A DNA stretch of 64,000 nt from Calliopsis andreniformis (GCF_051401765.1 NC_135073.1:9424001-9488000); one strand, 5' to 3'. Counted from the stretch's first letter, positions 14,181 to 27,637 are shown. Translations and numbers: made by a program. Notes: a model not told the origin generated them from the letters alone.

Positions 14181-14635
14181 TGAAAAGGGGAATGCAGGGT
14201 CAGGGAACAAATATAGGTGGAAATATTCTAAGGGGTGGTAAGGGAGATCAAATGAAACGTAAAATGTCCTATAACGTCAAGGACCTGGTTCCTGATCTCT
14301 TAAGAGTAAAAAGCAGGGTTTTCGTAACGTATTCATGCAAAAATTAAACAAATCCGAAAAATTTTGTGTTGTTCATAGAAATTTATATGTCATCTAGAAG
14401 TTGTTATTGGAAAAACTGCGTAAATAATAATAATTAAATCATAATTTAGTTCTTAAAGTAAAATATATAAAGGGAGCGATAGCTGATCACATAAATTGTC
14501 TCATTAGCAGCTATTAAATTTCACCTATAAATTAAATTTCACAGATAAATTAGAAGACTTCGAAAAGACTTGTAACAAACTTAGAATTATAATAAACACT
14601 TGCAGGTTTACAAATTTCAAGGCTTTGAGTATTTC

Positions 14636-14775
14636 AGAAATTTAAAAATTCAAATTTTCAAATTTGAATATCTGTATTTTAAATATTTAAATATTTGAAC
14701 ATTTCGAAAATTGTATTTTAAATATTCAAAAATTTGAAGATTTAGAAATTTGAAAATTTAAAAATTTAAAATTGC
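14636..14775. repeat. Degenerate AATATTTGA-type repeat
   Basis: Repeated variants of AAATATTTGAA, AAATTTGAAGATTT and AAATTTAAAA, clearly the same repeat type as the array at 57200. The sequence is AT-rich and has no coding potential. Confidence 0.6.
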
Positions 14776-14779
14776 TAAA

Positions 14780-17150
14780 GCAATTGGAAACCAAAAAATT
14801 AAGGAGATCCTCTGCTGATAAGAAATAATAACTCTGAAAGTTAACTTTTCAGAAATGCAGAAAGTTACCTGTATGATTACATTTTCTATCATCGTTCCTT
14901 TTCTCCGCGTACTGTGCTATGAAATTAATCATTCGGTTTCTTCCTTTTAATCCGTGAAACAAGCTACTCTTCTAGGCTAACCACTTAACCAATAAAATAA
15001 TCTAAAATTTCTATCAACATAAAGCAAACACACTGCGGCGAAAAATCCGTCAAAGATGATTAATAACCAACAACCTTCCAAGCCACGAAATAAACTAACC
15101 TTATGCACAAATTAATGAATTTATCGGGCAAATGTATGAACCGCGCATTGATTAATGGTTTACGAATGCGGCAACTGAATTCATTAGCGAGCGAATAGAT
15201 GTTGTACACGGATTTGAGATCGTGCTAACAGAGAGGTTTATCGAAGTAGACTTGACCCACTTTTCGTTTCAATTTCTATGTACGATAATCCTTGAGGCTT
15301 ATAAAGCGTATCCGCATCTACGTAAACCGACTACACAATGATTTTTCCCACAAATAAATGCTTCGTAATTAGCAAGCATATTAAATCAGCGATTAAATTA
15401 AATGTGAAACACTTGGAAACATAGAAGCTTTTTACTTTCACCTGAAAGTACGATGCGTATTTAATATCTCAGAACAAGGAGATGGTGACATGAAATATGG
15501 TACATTTTTACCTGAAGGACTGGTGATATATTACTCTATGGGAAAGATGAGAAATGTGTTAAAGTAACATTATCTTATGTGTCAACAGGAATGATACACG
15601 TATTTCCTGTGAAATATTTATTTCAAAATAATCATCGTTTCAGCACGAACATTGTGTACCACTCATCGTAGGACGCATAAACTTCATGCGACTGCACTTT
15701 GAAGCATCGATTCTTAATTACTGTATCGGAGAGCTGAGAGCGTCTTCGATAATTTCGTTTGCGACAAGGAAGCGATATTTCATGATAAACTGTGTACCTC
15801 GCCAAGATGCAATGCTATTTTCTTATTAAAAACGATTCCCGTTTCTCGATCTATCAGAAACCTTACAACTCTCTGGTAAATGTATTTACAGAATCTAGTG
15901 TTTGGGAAATATGCTGGAATGCAACACAATTCTCTAATACAGAACACACTGGCTCGAACAGAAGCTGTAAAATATTCCACGTGCTTATTTTAGAATTCCA
16001 TGTAACGTGAATTTTAACTGTGTTTTTCAATCGAATTGAAACCACACCTTCTATACGCAAGACACTCCATTATGCATACAATTTTAATTCACTTATGTAA
16101 CATCGAAAGGATCGGTAGCTTCTGAGAAATAATATTCTGTAAATTGAGTATGTCGAAGATGCAGCTGAAGGAGTTCATTTCGTATTTCTTCGATCCCATA
16201 AATAAATTCAGCGCGTGAGCACCTTCACACTTTCTCGTGAGAAATTCAAGTTTTCTTCCCGAAGATTTTAATGGAATCATTGTACTAAACAAATATAAAT
16301 AGATTTAAGTAAAATCGATAAAAATACGTTCGAAACCCTCAACAAAACTATGCTTACTTACTGACTTTATTTATACGCCTGAAAAAGTATAAGATGAACG
16401 TTCAAATTTATTCGCATTTTTTAAAATAAAGTAGTACAGCATGCGCACATGTGTACCTGATCCATATTCGAGATTGCACTGGGAAATTCGTCTCACCGCT
16501 GAACACGAGCGTGTAGTATTCGCAGCGTATATTATTTACCATAATCTAGAAACGGTAATGGAGGAAGAATTGCTGAAAAATCTTCGTTAATACGTTACCC
16601 CGAACAGGATACATATTTCTACGCTGCATCCTGGCCTGTAAAAACTCCAGTAAATCACGATACTGAATTTACATAATTGCAGACCTCATATTCAAATTCG
16701 CCCGCTGCGTCCACGTTTCTAGCACGTGCGTCTGAATCCATAACACCCGGGTGACACACATTCTTCGCACAGAAATATGCGATATCTCGCGCGAACCCAT
16801 CATCCCAAAGATGGTAGAGAAATAATCTTGACATTAATTCACAGCGACGCGGTTCATACGAAGCAACTCGCTCCTAAATCGAAACCGATGCTTGCTACAT
16901 TTCCGAAATAACACGTTCGACAGTTCTGATAACGACGTAAACAGGGAAACAATTTCTGATAGCAGTCTGCCCCAGAACACGTGTAAATCCGATTTGTGGA
17001 TCATCGAGTTTTGTTCTCCTTCAATGTTCTTCACTTTCGTGCAGGAATACGATTTGGGAGAAGAGTGCTTAATGGAATATCGATTTCAGACCTTCCAGAT
17101 GACTAATGGTGACAAGACTAAGACGAATGATATTGTCGAGTTATTCAGTT
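14780..17150. other. Non-coding AT-rich stretch
   Basis: No supported exon. An acceptor and donor pair near 16545-16498 on the minus strand encloses 49 nt (IMVNNIRCEYYTLVFS), but it has no matching neighbour. Confidence 0.35.
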
Positions 17151-17154
17151 TCAA

Positions 17155-17300
17155 TTTCAGCATTTTTAAATGTTCACATTTTAAAACCAACAGTTTTCAA
17201 GTTATTGAATTTAAAAATTTTTCATTATGGAAAATTTTAAATCTTCAAGGTTTCAAATATTTAACTAGGTACTTAATATTTAAATTTTCAAAATACATAA
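17155..17300. repeat. Degenerate TTTCAAATATTTAA-type repeat
   Basis: Alternating TTTAAAATTTTCA, TTCAAGGTTTCAAATATT and similar units resemble the dispersed AATATTTG family. They cause the apparent Phe/Lys/Asn-rich plus-strand frame ending near 17347. Confidence 0.4.
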
Positions 17301-17989
17301 ACATCGAAGCAATCAAACTTTGTATTGGAAGACAAGTAAATATTTAAAAGAATATTTTCGTACACGAGCATTTCTATGTTTTCTTGATGAGGCTTAGAAG
17401 TGGCCTAGGAGTTGAGCTTTTAATTATCTTTTGACCTTTAGCTTCAGCTTCACACAACATCTCACACTTTACGAAGAACCTTTTCCTACTTAGACTTGGT
17501 GCTCCTATTACTACCATTTTTAACATTTTAAAACGAAAGTATCTCCACAAGAAGCACCCTCTAGCCATATACATGAGACATCTCCTTCTTTAAAACCTTT
17601 ACAGTAGCAAAGTATACAATCTTACTTTACTACTCGAGACTCAGTCTGTGAAAGCAACGCTGCAAAGAAAAAAAAAGACACCCCCACGATAACAATTCCA
17701 CTAACAGTCAACTCAGATTTTTCGCGTTCTCTCCAACAAACGCGAAAACATCATAATAGACACCTAACGCCAGCCTATTTTAGATTCAGGACAACAAAGT
17801 GAAGGCAGAAACGGTCCGAAACCTCTGTCTTCAAGATTAAAGCACAGAGCACACAGAGTCTACAGGTGGTACATTTCCGTCTTTTCTACTTTCTGCAACG
17901 TCCTTTTAGCTACGTCTAGCGACGTTTCCGTCAGCTTTCTATTCAGAGGGCGGTCATCAAAGAATTGCAACCTGAAATACACAGCGTGC

Positions 17990-18400
17990 GTGCGCGAGAG
18001 CAAGCACAGCCACTATTGCCGCGGCCTAGAAAAGTCGGAACACGAGCCTGTCCAGCCGAGGAACAACAGGGGAATCGATCGCGAAAGTTTAATTAATTAT
18101 CGACGCGTTCGCGAGCCCGCGCTAATTGCTTTCTCGAGGCGCGACTCAGAGCGTCGGTCGTGATTAAAGCTTCCGGTTGTGCGCGGGGAGTCCTGACCCA
18201 CGGCTAAAATTAAGAATTAACCCACGCGAGCGATTTCGCGTACGCGCAGAGGCCGCATTCGTTCGCGCCAAGAGCGACAAATTGCCTCGGCTTCGATCGA
18301 AATAAATCACTCGACCGAGCGACCGACCAGGACGCTTGACGGGAATAGAAAAACGAGAGGCAAGCACGACGAGTCCCAAGGAGCAGGACATCGGTGATAT
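17990..18400. promoter_or_regulatory. CpG-rich island upstream of a candidate first exon
   Basis: A CpG-dense block containing TTTAATTAATTATCGACGCG near 18089, directly before the candidate plus-strand ATG at 18405. It could be a promoter for that exon. No TATA box was seen. Confidence 0.22.
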
Positions 18401-18404
18401 TTCA

Positions 18405-18467
18405 ATGGCCGTGGCTTTAGGAAAGTGCTTTCAGAAGTGGGGAGACGATGTCTTCTGCGAGACGAAG
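18405..18467 (+). CDS. Candidate short plus-strand first coding exon
   Basis: In a CpG-rich island an ATG at 18405 with an acceptable context (TTTCAATGG) opens 21 codons, MAVALGKCFQKWGDDVFCET plus Lys, ending exactly at AAG|GTAAAC. The frame is open for some distance upstream too (GEKREASTTSPKEQ-like). The only support is the ATG, the donor and the sharp fall to AT-rich sequence immediately after it. Nothing downstream on the plus strand could be linked to it. Confidence 0.22.
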
Positions 18468-18555
18468 GTAAACGCGAAAATACTTTCTTAGTTGAACTCA
18501 TTTGCCAAATTGATTAATTCGATAATATAAAAATACTTGTATCTAACTTATATAA

Positions 18556-18766
18556 TACAGGAGTCCAAGCTGAAGCAGGCCACTTAAATATCTCTTCTGT
18601 TTTTAATGATACAGAAGCGTTTATAGTATAATTTAAATGATTTCGAAGGAGGAATATTATGGGATAATATTTTATATAAGATTATTCTTTTAGTCTTTTT
18701 AGATTTCCGTGTTACTAAAAGCAGAAGAGATGTTTAAGTGACCTGCTTCAGTTTGGACACCCTGTA
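18556..18766. mobile_element. 211-bp MITE (family B) with terminal repeats of about 45 bp
   Basis: The left end TACAGGAGTCCAAGCTGAAG, continuing to ATATCTCTTCTG, is matched by the inverted right end CAGAAGAGATGTTTAAGTGA...GGACACCCTGTA with only a few differences. The outermost bases resemble family A, suggesting a related mobilising transposase. There is no coding capacity. It lies just beyond the candidate exon at 18405-18467. Confidence 0.8.
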
Positions 18767-19559
18767 TGATTTAAGAATGCTTATCTAAATTTGCTTAAAA
18801 TTTAAACATCAATCAAGTGCTTTGACACTAGAATTTTAAAAACTTCAAAAGGTTGAGTTGAACACTTTGACCTACGATTGGGTTAATTACCCTATGGATT
18901 ATTATGTTACGTAATTGGTAATTAACTATGATGATGTGTTATTACTTGTGGTTTGATAGTACTTAGCGAGCAATTTAGGAGGGAGTTTGAAAAATTCAAT
19001 GAAAGACCTGTTTGAGTTGAGTCGCGAGATAAATCTTTTTTTGAAGACACAGGGACATCGAAAGGAGAAAAAGAGTGTCTCAATAAACATTAAATAAAAA
19101 TTTACAGGATGTTGTTTTTATGAGGTATCATTTTCTACGAAAGTAGGAAGAGTACGCGTCTGGTTGGACACTGCTTGCGGTTGTCTGTCTATGACGTGGC
19201 GCTTCTACTTAAACGCTCAGTAACCACTGTCCCGTTTTTGATACACATCAGTTTCAATTTATATTTCTATTACTTATTGCAGTCTCTTACTGATTTCCTT
19301 CACTATATTACTTTTTTTAATGGTACTACTGTCTATTCAACACAATTCATTAAATTGTAAATTAAAAAAGTAATTTACTTTTCATTTAATATTATCCAGT
19401 TAGAGGTATCAAGGGGTTCAGTACTAAGCCTTTGTTACCAACCTCCACGGAATAAAAAATTACGTGGGTGTGCTTTTACCTTGAAAATAGTTGCGTTAAA
19501 CTGCATCGCAATAAATCTAACTTTCCTACGAAACAATAAAGCACACATAAAAGACTCAC

Positions 19560-19602
19560 CTGATAGTTGTCGTTCCGACTGCGAGCGTGGCTGCTGCAAA
19601 TT
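19560..19602 (-). CDS. Candidate 43-nt micro-exon, possibly of the same gene
   Basis: A strong acceptor (CCCTTTTGTTTGCAG) and a strong donor (CTATCAG|GTGAGTC) lie only 43 nt apart on the minus strand. Read in phase 0, the phase left by the exon ending at 27638, it encodes NLQQPRSQSERQLS plus one base. The Gln/Ser/Arg composition resembles the five upstream exons. The intron between would be about 8.0 kb. It may instead belong to another transcript or be a chance pairing of sites, and no neighbouring exon on the low-coordinate side was identified. Confidence 0.45.
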
Positions 19603-19849
19603 CTGCAAACAAAAGGGAAGCCAATGAATTTCAATCCCGAATAGTTCACTGTTAAATACTTTATACAGAATGGTTGCGCAATATACAGAGAAAAATGTAC
19701 CCATTTCACACTTCTATTGTCGGCACATTCATCAAATTATCGATTCCGATCTTATCGGAATGAACGCGGCCAGAAGACAGACAATAAAATTAGTAACTTC
19801 GCTGTTACTCCGTCGCGTTATCGTCGATTCAAATAAATGGTTCTGACCT

Positions 19850-20530
19850 CCCCGGTTCGCGCCACCGATGCCTTTATCTAAGCATAAAGCGCAACCGAAG
19901 ATTTATGGTTTCGTTCCTCTGGCACCATAACGCCACGAAGTCTTTCAACGTTCACCAGAGACGAAACAAACGATCGCCATTTTCCCATTGCACCCTCGAT
20001 TCGCTTCGACAATCCCGATCCCCCCGATCGGAATGAAAATTCAATGGATCCTTCGATCGGTAATTAAGGCCTCGAAACTGTTTCCACGCGATTCAGCAGA
20101 CGGGGAGGGTCCACCTCCCCACGCACCCTCGTTCGGTTATTAATTAAATCACTGCCGCTTGGTTATTCCTGGCAAATTTTCCAGCAGAAAATTACCAGCC
20201 TAATGGTCAATGATTGCGCGTCTAAAATTGCATTCGAATCATTTGGCTCGTTAATTGGCCGTGGTACGCACGACGTCCAAATTGCCGTGGGCGGATGTTA
20301 TTATCATATTTGTTAGCGATGGATCGAGACGCGGCGTCGGGCTCGCGGAGGCGCGTATTTAGAAAAACCAAGAGGGTTATCCTTCGGCAACGGGGAAATG
20401 AGCGGGCGAACCATGACCTACATGTGATATCGAGCTGGTTCAAACATCGAGAAACAAACGAACGACCGTGACATTATATCTCGCGCCACATGCTGGCGCA
20501 AAACGCGTTCGTCCATCGATTAACGTGGCA
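19850..20530. promoter_or_regulatory. GC-rich island with homeodomain-type TAATTA sites
   Basis: The block contains TAATTA at 20061-20066 and the palindrome-like TTATTAATTAAAT at 20137-20149, a GGGGAGG/CCTCCCC hairpin at 20102-20120, and further TTAATTGG sites. There is no supported reading frame. It is a candidate enhancer, about 250 nt from the micro-exon at 19560-19602. Confidence 0.25.
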
Positions 20531-21009
20531 TGAATATCATTTCATAAAAAGGGCAACGCGTGGGCGGATGATATTTTCCATGGACGAGGTGGAGAGGAAA
20601 TTAGTTAGCGATGATGATGGATTTGCGAAGCGAAGACAGTTTTTTCTTCGGGATGAATATTAAAGACGTCTGTTTGCTATTGGGCAATTTGTATTGCTGT
20701 CTTTGGTAATGGGTCGATGAGAACGAAGTAGTGGGTCAATGATGTCAGTCGACTGGTGGTTCTAGCAGTCGGTTAGTAAGTCGGTTGTTCATACGATAAG
20801 GGGATTATTTATAACCTGAAGAAGATGAAGAGTGACATAATAAATCCAGTTGCAGAAATTGAAGACTGAAGATTGAGAGAAGTTTATCATGAGTGGCTTA
20901 TTTGTTTGGCTTAGATTTTGTATTTATTAGGAACTTGACAACTCCTGATGTTATACCACTTTTCAGACTCTCTGAGAATTATTTTACGGAAGAAATAATA
21001 AGCAACTTA

Positions 21010-21337
21010 TACAGGGTGTTCGAGTACATGTGTCAGAAATTTTGAGGGCTGATTGTACATCCTAAAATAAGATGAAAATGAAGATAGGAAAAAAGGTTTA
21101 AAATTCGCATGAAATGTGTCTGATTTGGAACTTATTCTACTGTCAGTATGTATTGGTCAGGCACAGCAACGTCAGTAGATTAAGTCTCCAGTCAGACACA
21201 TTTCACGCGTATTTTATGCATTTTCTGAACAATTCATAATTCGGAAACGAAGCCTGCAATGCAATTTTGTTTATCTTCATTTTCGTTATTTTTGTCTCAT
21301 CTTAGAATTTCTGACATCTGTTGTTAAACACCCTGTA
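21010..21337. mobile_element. MITE family A, copy 1 (TA-flanked, TACAGGGTGTT ends)
   Basis: A 328-bp element with inverted ends: TACAGGGTGTTCGAG...TGTCAGAAATT at the left and AATTTCTGACATCTG...AACACCCTGTA at the right. A TA lies outside each end, consistent with a TA target duplication as in Tc1/mariner-type MITEs. The interior holds the family signature AGTCAGACACATTTCACG and AGTAGA(T/A)TAAGTC. There is no coding capacity. Confidence 0.8.
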
Positions 21338-21339
21338 TA

Positions 21340-24300
21340 TCTGCTTGCGGTTAATTTCATCACAGTTTCTATAAGTTGCTGAACTATTCATAATAAATAT
21401 TTAAGTAACTAAGATTAAGTGTAGCAGTAATAGGTAAAAGTAGTAACAATCAGTCGCCTGTCAGACACACCGAGCCATAAACGTCCATCGCTAGAGTAAC
21501 AAATTAGCTACAAATAAGATGATTAATTTCATTTGAAAACAATATTGCATCGTGATGATTTACATACTACCATATTAAAAAAATACTCTGTACTCAGTTG
21601 ATAGCGTGAGTCAAAGTTGACGAAATTAATTGTCCTTCGCCGCAAAATACGAAGCAATAAACTGGACGTTTAATCGTACGAAGGTAGTAAATGTCAGTGT
21701 ATAGTCGGTGGAAATGCTGCTGTGTTTACAAAAAACCGTGCTCGGTGTTGCAAATATTTTTCCCGAACAATGCCCAATGGGCAGAGGCTCTTTTTTACGA
21801 GGTGCATAACTTCAAAGAAGATTCGGAGGAAGCTCGCGAAACCATCAAAATTTATTTGTTCTTCCTGCTTTTCGTTAACCTCTTTTTTTCTTCACCGTAT
21901 CACGCACCTCGGTCAAGGTGCAACGTGAAAATCATCTGTTCGACGCTGTTAACATTCTGTTCTCGGGGTTTAAATCGCAAACGAAGTCGTAAAACGTCCA
22001 CCGGTTGCCTTCGACAAATTTACTTTTTTTTCCTCTGGTTGGTTATACGACCGTGTGGAAAGGGATTCAACTGGGAAAAGAATGCATCCTTGGTCCAATT
22101 GTGTGTACTTACAGTATGCAGACATTTGCACACACCTGGACGCAGAAGAAATCGAGCAAATACGACAAAAATACGATAACAAATTTTGAGAAATTGTGCA
22201 TTAGGATGGAGTGAAATACAAGAGTACAATTTTTTATTCGTTTACTTCTACTAGTGGGCAAAAATTAGAATTTAGAACTTTATTAAAATTGTTGACACTT
22301 AATTGACTACTTCTTTGCGGTGTCACAGACTACTAAAAAATTAATTTTCTATTGATTGCATCAAGGTTTTATGTGTTTACGAAACGTCTGTACGAAATAT
22401 TACAAGCAAATGAAAAATTTGAAAAATATAGGTACTCAGAAACATGGAAAATCATTTTTCAGCTCTGAAACATAAAACATTCTAAAATACAAAAGTTTTT
22501 AACTATGTTTTAAAGTATAAAACACTGAAACTTGTTTTAAGAAAAACTAGTTTTCTTAAAATCTGAAAGTCAAGTTATCTTGCTATAATAAAAAATGCAT
22601 TCTACCCTGTATTTATGTCAGTATACATCCTTTCCGAATATGCTAGAGTAGAACTGATAGAACTCTATTGATTTTGAAAAAAGATCTGTTCCCCAATAAA
22701 AAAATCTGTCACTTACATTGGAAACGATTCTCCATCCACACTCAGCCATAAATTCCTAATTTCATTTATCCAGAAAATTTGCCAGAAATTGAAACTGTGA
22801 CCCGAATTCCAGGAAATTAGTTTACAAAGCATCCCTCCACTATTCCAGCGGTGAATGCGAATTATCAATGAAGTGTCGGGGCACACAAGGTGGCAGTATG
22901 CGCGCGAGTGAGCATCGTTGCCTTGGCAAACATATGTTTTCACGATGCACACACACAGGGGATCGGTGTGACGGTGTTCGCGAGTGATCAAAGCTAATGG
23001 GGCAGCGAGCCATGTCGGCGTATTAATCGGTTGGCATCCCTCATTCCCCTAATAGCCGTCGTGTGTGGGTTGTGAGCGCAAAAGGGCCCCAGGTGGAAGA
23101 GAACTTCCGCCGAGGAGGGAAAAAATCATTGCACCTCCACTTGTACCTTCGAGCTCCGAAGCGGAGGCCTTTAACTAGAATTTTAGTAGACAACGTTGCC
23201 ACTCAGCCACGCGATGCTTTTACGAAACGGGTTGCAAAGTACCGTTGCCTTATTTGCATAAACGACGTGTACAATTATTTTTAGCAATTATACACCCGAT
23301 TCGAAGTGGAAACGAGAGGGCTGGATCTCTTTCTTTGTTCCAGGATACTCGTAAAGCTGAGACGTAATCGCGTTCGTGGCACGGGACGAAAATTACTCGA
23401 TGCTGAAACGCCACGACGGCCATTAAATTATAAATCGTTTCTTCGTCACGGTGCAATTAAACAGAACGGACTACCCGCATATTTTAGGATCGCATTCGAG
23501 AAATTCTAGATTTATTCAAAGCTGCACTACGAAGTGGGCCTATAAATAACGCCGCTATTCGAAGTAACGAAAATACAGCCTCGACTAAATTATCATTTTT
23601 GAAGTATCTCGTACGCCGATTAATGACAACCACTCCGCGGACTGACTGTAAAAGACGTTCGTAATTTATGGGCACTAAGTGCGGCTAGACTGTAAGTAGA
23701 TCGATAAATTCCCGTGTAAATAACATTCCGCGAACTTTGTATATTTCTTATTTTTTCGCGCCCCGGGGTGAAAATATTCCTGGCAAACAAAATGTTCACT
23801 CTGTTGTTATAATTCATTCCCTCACTTCTACATGTGAGTATTTGTCCTGCAGTATATGCAATATATTGTGTAAGGGACACACGTTTTGCATGTTCCTGAA
23901 AACGCAGAGTAAATGACGAGATAGATAGTTTACAAAATAATCTGTCGTGGAAGATGAAAATAGTATTTTTCTGCATCTGGCGGGTGTACAAAAAAATTAA
24001 TGGTCTTAAGTATTCAATTTTTTGCTAAAAAGAATTTCCTTTCTTTGATTGTGAATCCTTTGCTTCTTAAGTGTACCAGAGAAATTAATTGCAGTGGCAA
24101 CTGGGAATAATTTTTCAATAACTAGAGTGTCTACATTTCAAGAGTATACGTGTCACTGCTAACAATACTTAAGATACCTAATATGGTCCAATTTTTAGAA
24201 ACTTTTACAAAAATGACTCAAATATGTGAAATCTCATTTCCCAAGATTCTCCCATGACTTTCATTGCAATATGTGAGAAAATTAATTTTCCTCTTTTTTC

Positions 24301-27300
24301 TTCTATTTCAAACGTATCTATATAGTGCACTCATATAACGTAAAAAAGTAGAAACAGACAAAAGTAGAGCAGAAAATTCAACTTCCCTGTACCGTTCTAA
24401 AAATTCAAATGTTATTTTATCCTAGTGGCTGGGGCAGCGAAAAAACGCTCGAGGTAAACAGAATATTGGCTGTGCGCGTTTGTGCATCGGCGCGAAGGGT
24501 CGTTTTTAGCATCAAAGCGTCCAGGCTGACCTTGAACAATTTATGTAGAGACCGGACATCCAGTGCAGACGAGGGGGTGAGGGCTACCAACCGAGCCGAG
24601 TTAAAATTCCCCATAAATTACGTGCGATATTACTCAATACGTTACGTGGGGTCGCGAATCCTCTGAGGCTGCTATCGTTCAACACCAAACAATTTTCTTG
24701 ACACGATTGCGCGATCGCAACCCGACACGCGGGGCGACCGATATCAAAGGAGACCTTTGGATAAATATAGAGGCACCTCACGCTATTTGCCCATAGCACG
24801 TCAACGAACAAGAATTTATTGTGTCCCTTGAGACGGTGAGCGATACGCGAGTCTTTCTCCTTCGCTATGCTCGATGATACCTTGGCGAATTCGTTCCTGG
24901 AGGACAACATTACGGAATTACAAAGTTGATGATTTGTAAGGGGAAGCTAGACGAAGATATCGAATTCAGTGATGGAGTTTTGTGTCGCTTAAAATTACTT
25001 TAATACCCAGTGGACTTCAAAACGTTTCTCTCGTTTTTCTTTTCTTTCAAAAACTTGTCGAGGAAGAACACTAGGGATTGGCAAGAAGATATTAATCTTA
25101 AAAATGAGAAGAGGATATTAATCTCAGAAGTAAGAAGAGAATATAAAAACAGCACTTGTGTATTGCTTATATGAGAGACAGCAAAAAATCTCTTGCAAGC
25201 TTGATATCTCCTTAATCACAGTCTAATAATTATTCAAATTTCAATTTCGATCGCCTAACCTCTCACATCTTTCAATTACGAATGGAATGTAGTTACAATG
25301 TACGAATATACATACGTAGCTGCGTTATATGTAACGAAGAGATTGGACTACTTGAATCAAAATTTGAAAAAAGAAAATCAGACATGGAATTGAAGGACTA
25401 CCACTCCATTAATCGATAGTATCTGCAATCATACTGGTCATTCGGAAGATATGACGATAATCACGAGAGTAGGTGGAGATACCTGCAGGGATGAAAATTA
25501 AGCTCGTCACGTTCACCAAATATCAATTGTACAATCGTTGTCGAGCCGTGTGTGTGCTTTATATTAAACAAAATCCGATCCACTTACGAGATATCGGGGT
25601 ACGGGGCGAGAATCCCGCTGCGAAGGGAAATTTAAGATCCTCGTCTGGCTAACAAAGTTTGGATTTTATGACGGGCATCGGTAACATCGGTTGCCTCGGA
25701 TAAAGCACACCCTGCTTAATTTCATTCGATTTTTTTCTTATTTTAGTATCTACAGAACTTGACTTTAGGCTTGGAATCTGTATAAGTCCTACTTTATGAC
25801 ACGAGATTTGCCTGATTTTAATATTTTTCTGAGAAAAAGAAAGAAAATTCTGCAATATGTAAATGTAATGAATTTTTTTCGAAGGATAAAATTTATTTAT
25901 TTATTTGGATAATAAAATGGAGAAAATATGGGCGAGTGTAGGAATACTACTTATGTATCAGGTGAAGTACTATAAACTTTAACTATCGTATTAATCTCAC
26001 TCCCATAGGTAAAGAGAGTTATATGAAATTAATTAAATAATTAACCAAGACAACATCTGATACATCTCAACATCCGATAGGATTTGGTGTAAATGTAGCG
26101 TGGCAGTAAACATGCTACACGCAGAACATTCCTGTTCCTAAAAGCACTTAACTATTTAATACTGGAGCAGAATTTCATTACCATTATATATATAACACAA
26201 AAATTAACGTGAATATAATGTAATTAGAATTAACTTCAACCACGACTGTTCAATTCAACAATCCTCTCAAAAACACGCTTTCAGATAAAAGAACTACAAA
26301 TAAATGCGTATATCTACCAAATTACACTTTTTCACCAACCCAAACGCGGAATATCTGTTGCCACTGTGAAACGAGCGAACGAACGAACAATGAATCAAGG
26401 TAGAAAACACAAAGGCAACACAGGCACAAAGGGCCGAACGATCGAGGAAAGAGGCAAGGGAACGACTCGTTTTACCGATTCAATTCAGCGCGAATCGATC
26501 AATTTGCAAGATATTCGACTCGTCCAGTTCTCGTAGCAGGTGGAGATATACCTGTCATGAAAGGGAAATTAAGGTTCATCGTGCCAACAAAGTGTCAATC
26601 TCACGATGGCTCGCCGCGACGGCCCACACGGACTCGACACGCCGCGCAACAACCGAGTAAAATACAAATACCCTGTTCGCGATGGTCAATGCCACGCAAA
26701 CGTACACGTTTCACGTGGGCAGAGACTAATGGTGGCCCATAAGCGCGGATCATCGAACGGAGCAACAGTCCAAGGAACGTATCTCCGCTTGGTAATCTCG
26801 ATGCCAAATGCCATACACGCTTTACTGCCATGTGATTAATGCTCCCTATTGGAGCGGCTAGGACGATACTCTTACGGCTAAACCCCGAACTTCGGTGCCA
26901 TCGAGTCATACGAGGGCTTGTTATCGATATTTAAAGAAACATCTTTCATCGGGACACGATGCCGTTTCGTACGACTTGGACAGTTGTCAGTCTATCTGGA
27001 ACGACGCGGTTATTCATCACTGATACCGTTCCATGTTGATCGATTGCATCAGTGAACTGACCACAAATTTCTACCGTTCGATACTTTTTTTTTGGTAGTT
27101 TGGGTTGTACGTTGATTTTGAGAATTGATTGCTGAGAATAATGTTGAATGGGGAGGTTAAATGTAATTGTTCATTATTACCAAAGAAAGGTATTTCTGAA
27201 ATTTTTATTTTTGTATAATGTTTCTTCCGTTTGTTAGGTTTGTTTCTAATACTTTAGGTCAGTACCTGGGCTTTGTTGAGAATGTTCATTTTTTTGTATG

Positions 27301-27630
27301 ACTTTTTAAATATTTAATTTTAATAGTTAATCTTCTTTTCCAACCACAATTAATTTAAGTAGTAAAAAGGAGAATAAACCTACCATTAATTCTACAATTA
27401 GCAAAGAAAACATTTATGAGTATTCTGTTAATAATCTATTACACTAAACGACTAAACCCACTCAACTAGAGCTGCTCAAATCTTTACAACACAATTTATA
27501 CCAGTTATATTTAAAACGAGTGGGTTAAACTACCAACTTGTCAATTTTCAAAATGTTTCAAATTCTCCGATCCACGACAATTATTCTAAAAAATAATAAG
27601 AAACAACAGAATAGTAAAACAATATGAGAA
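21340..27630. other. Probable long intron of the scaffold-like gene
   Basis: If the micro-exon at 19560-19602 belongs to the gene, this lies inside its 8-kb intron. It has GC-rich patches at about 22820-23470, 24400-24920 and 26340-26900, with no supported exon. The longest ATG frame (21691-22179, 162 codons) is discussed as an observation. Confidence 0.35.
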
Positions 27631-27637
27631 CACTCAC

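Noticed and set aside
22713..22991. 92-codon minus-strand frame ending near GTAAGTGAC
   Set aside because: The donor is acceptable, but there is no ATG or acceptor and the peptide shows no coding character.
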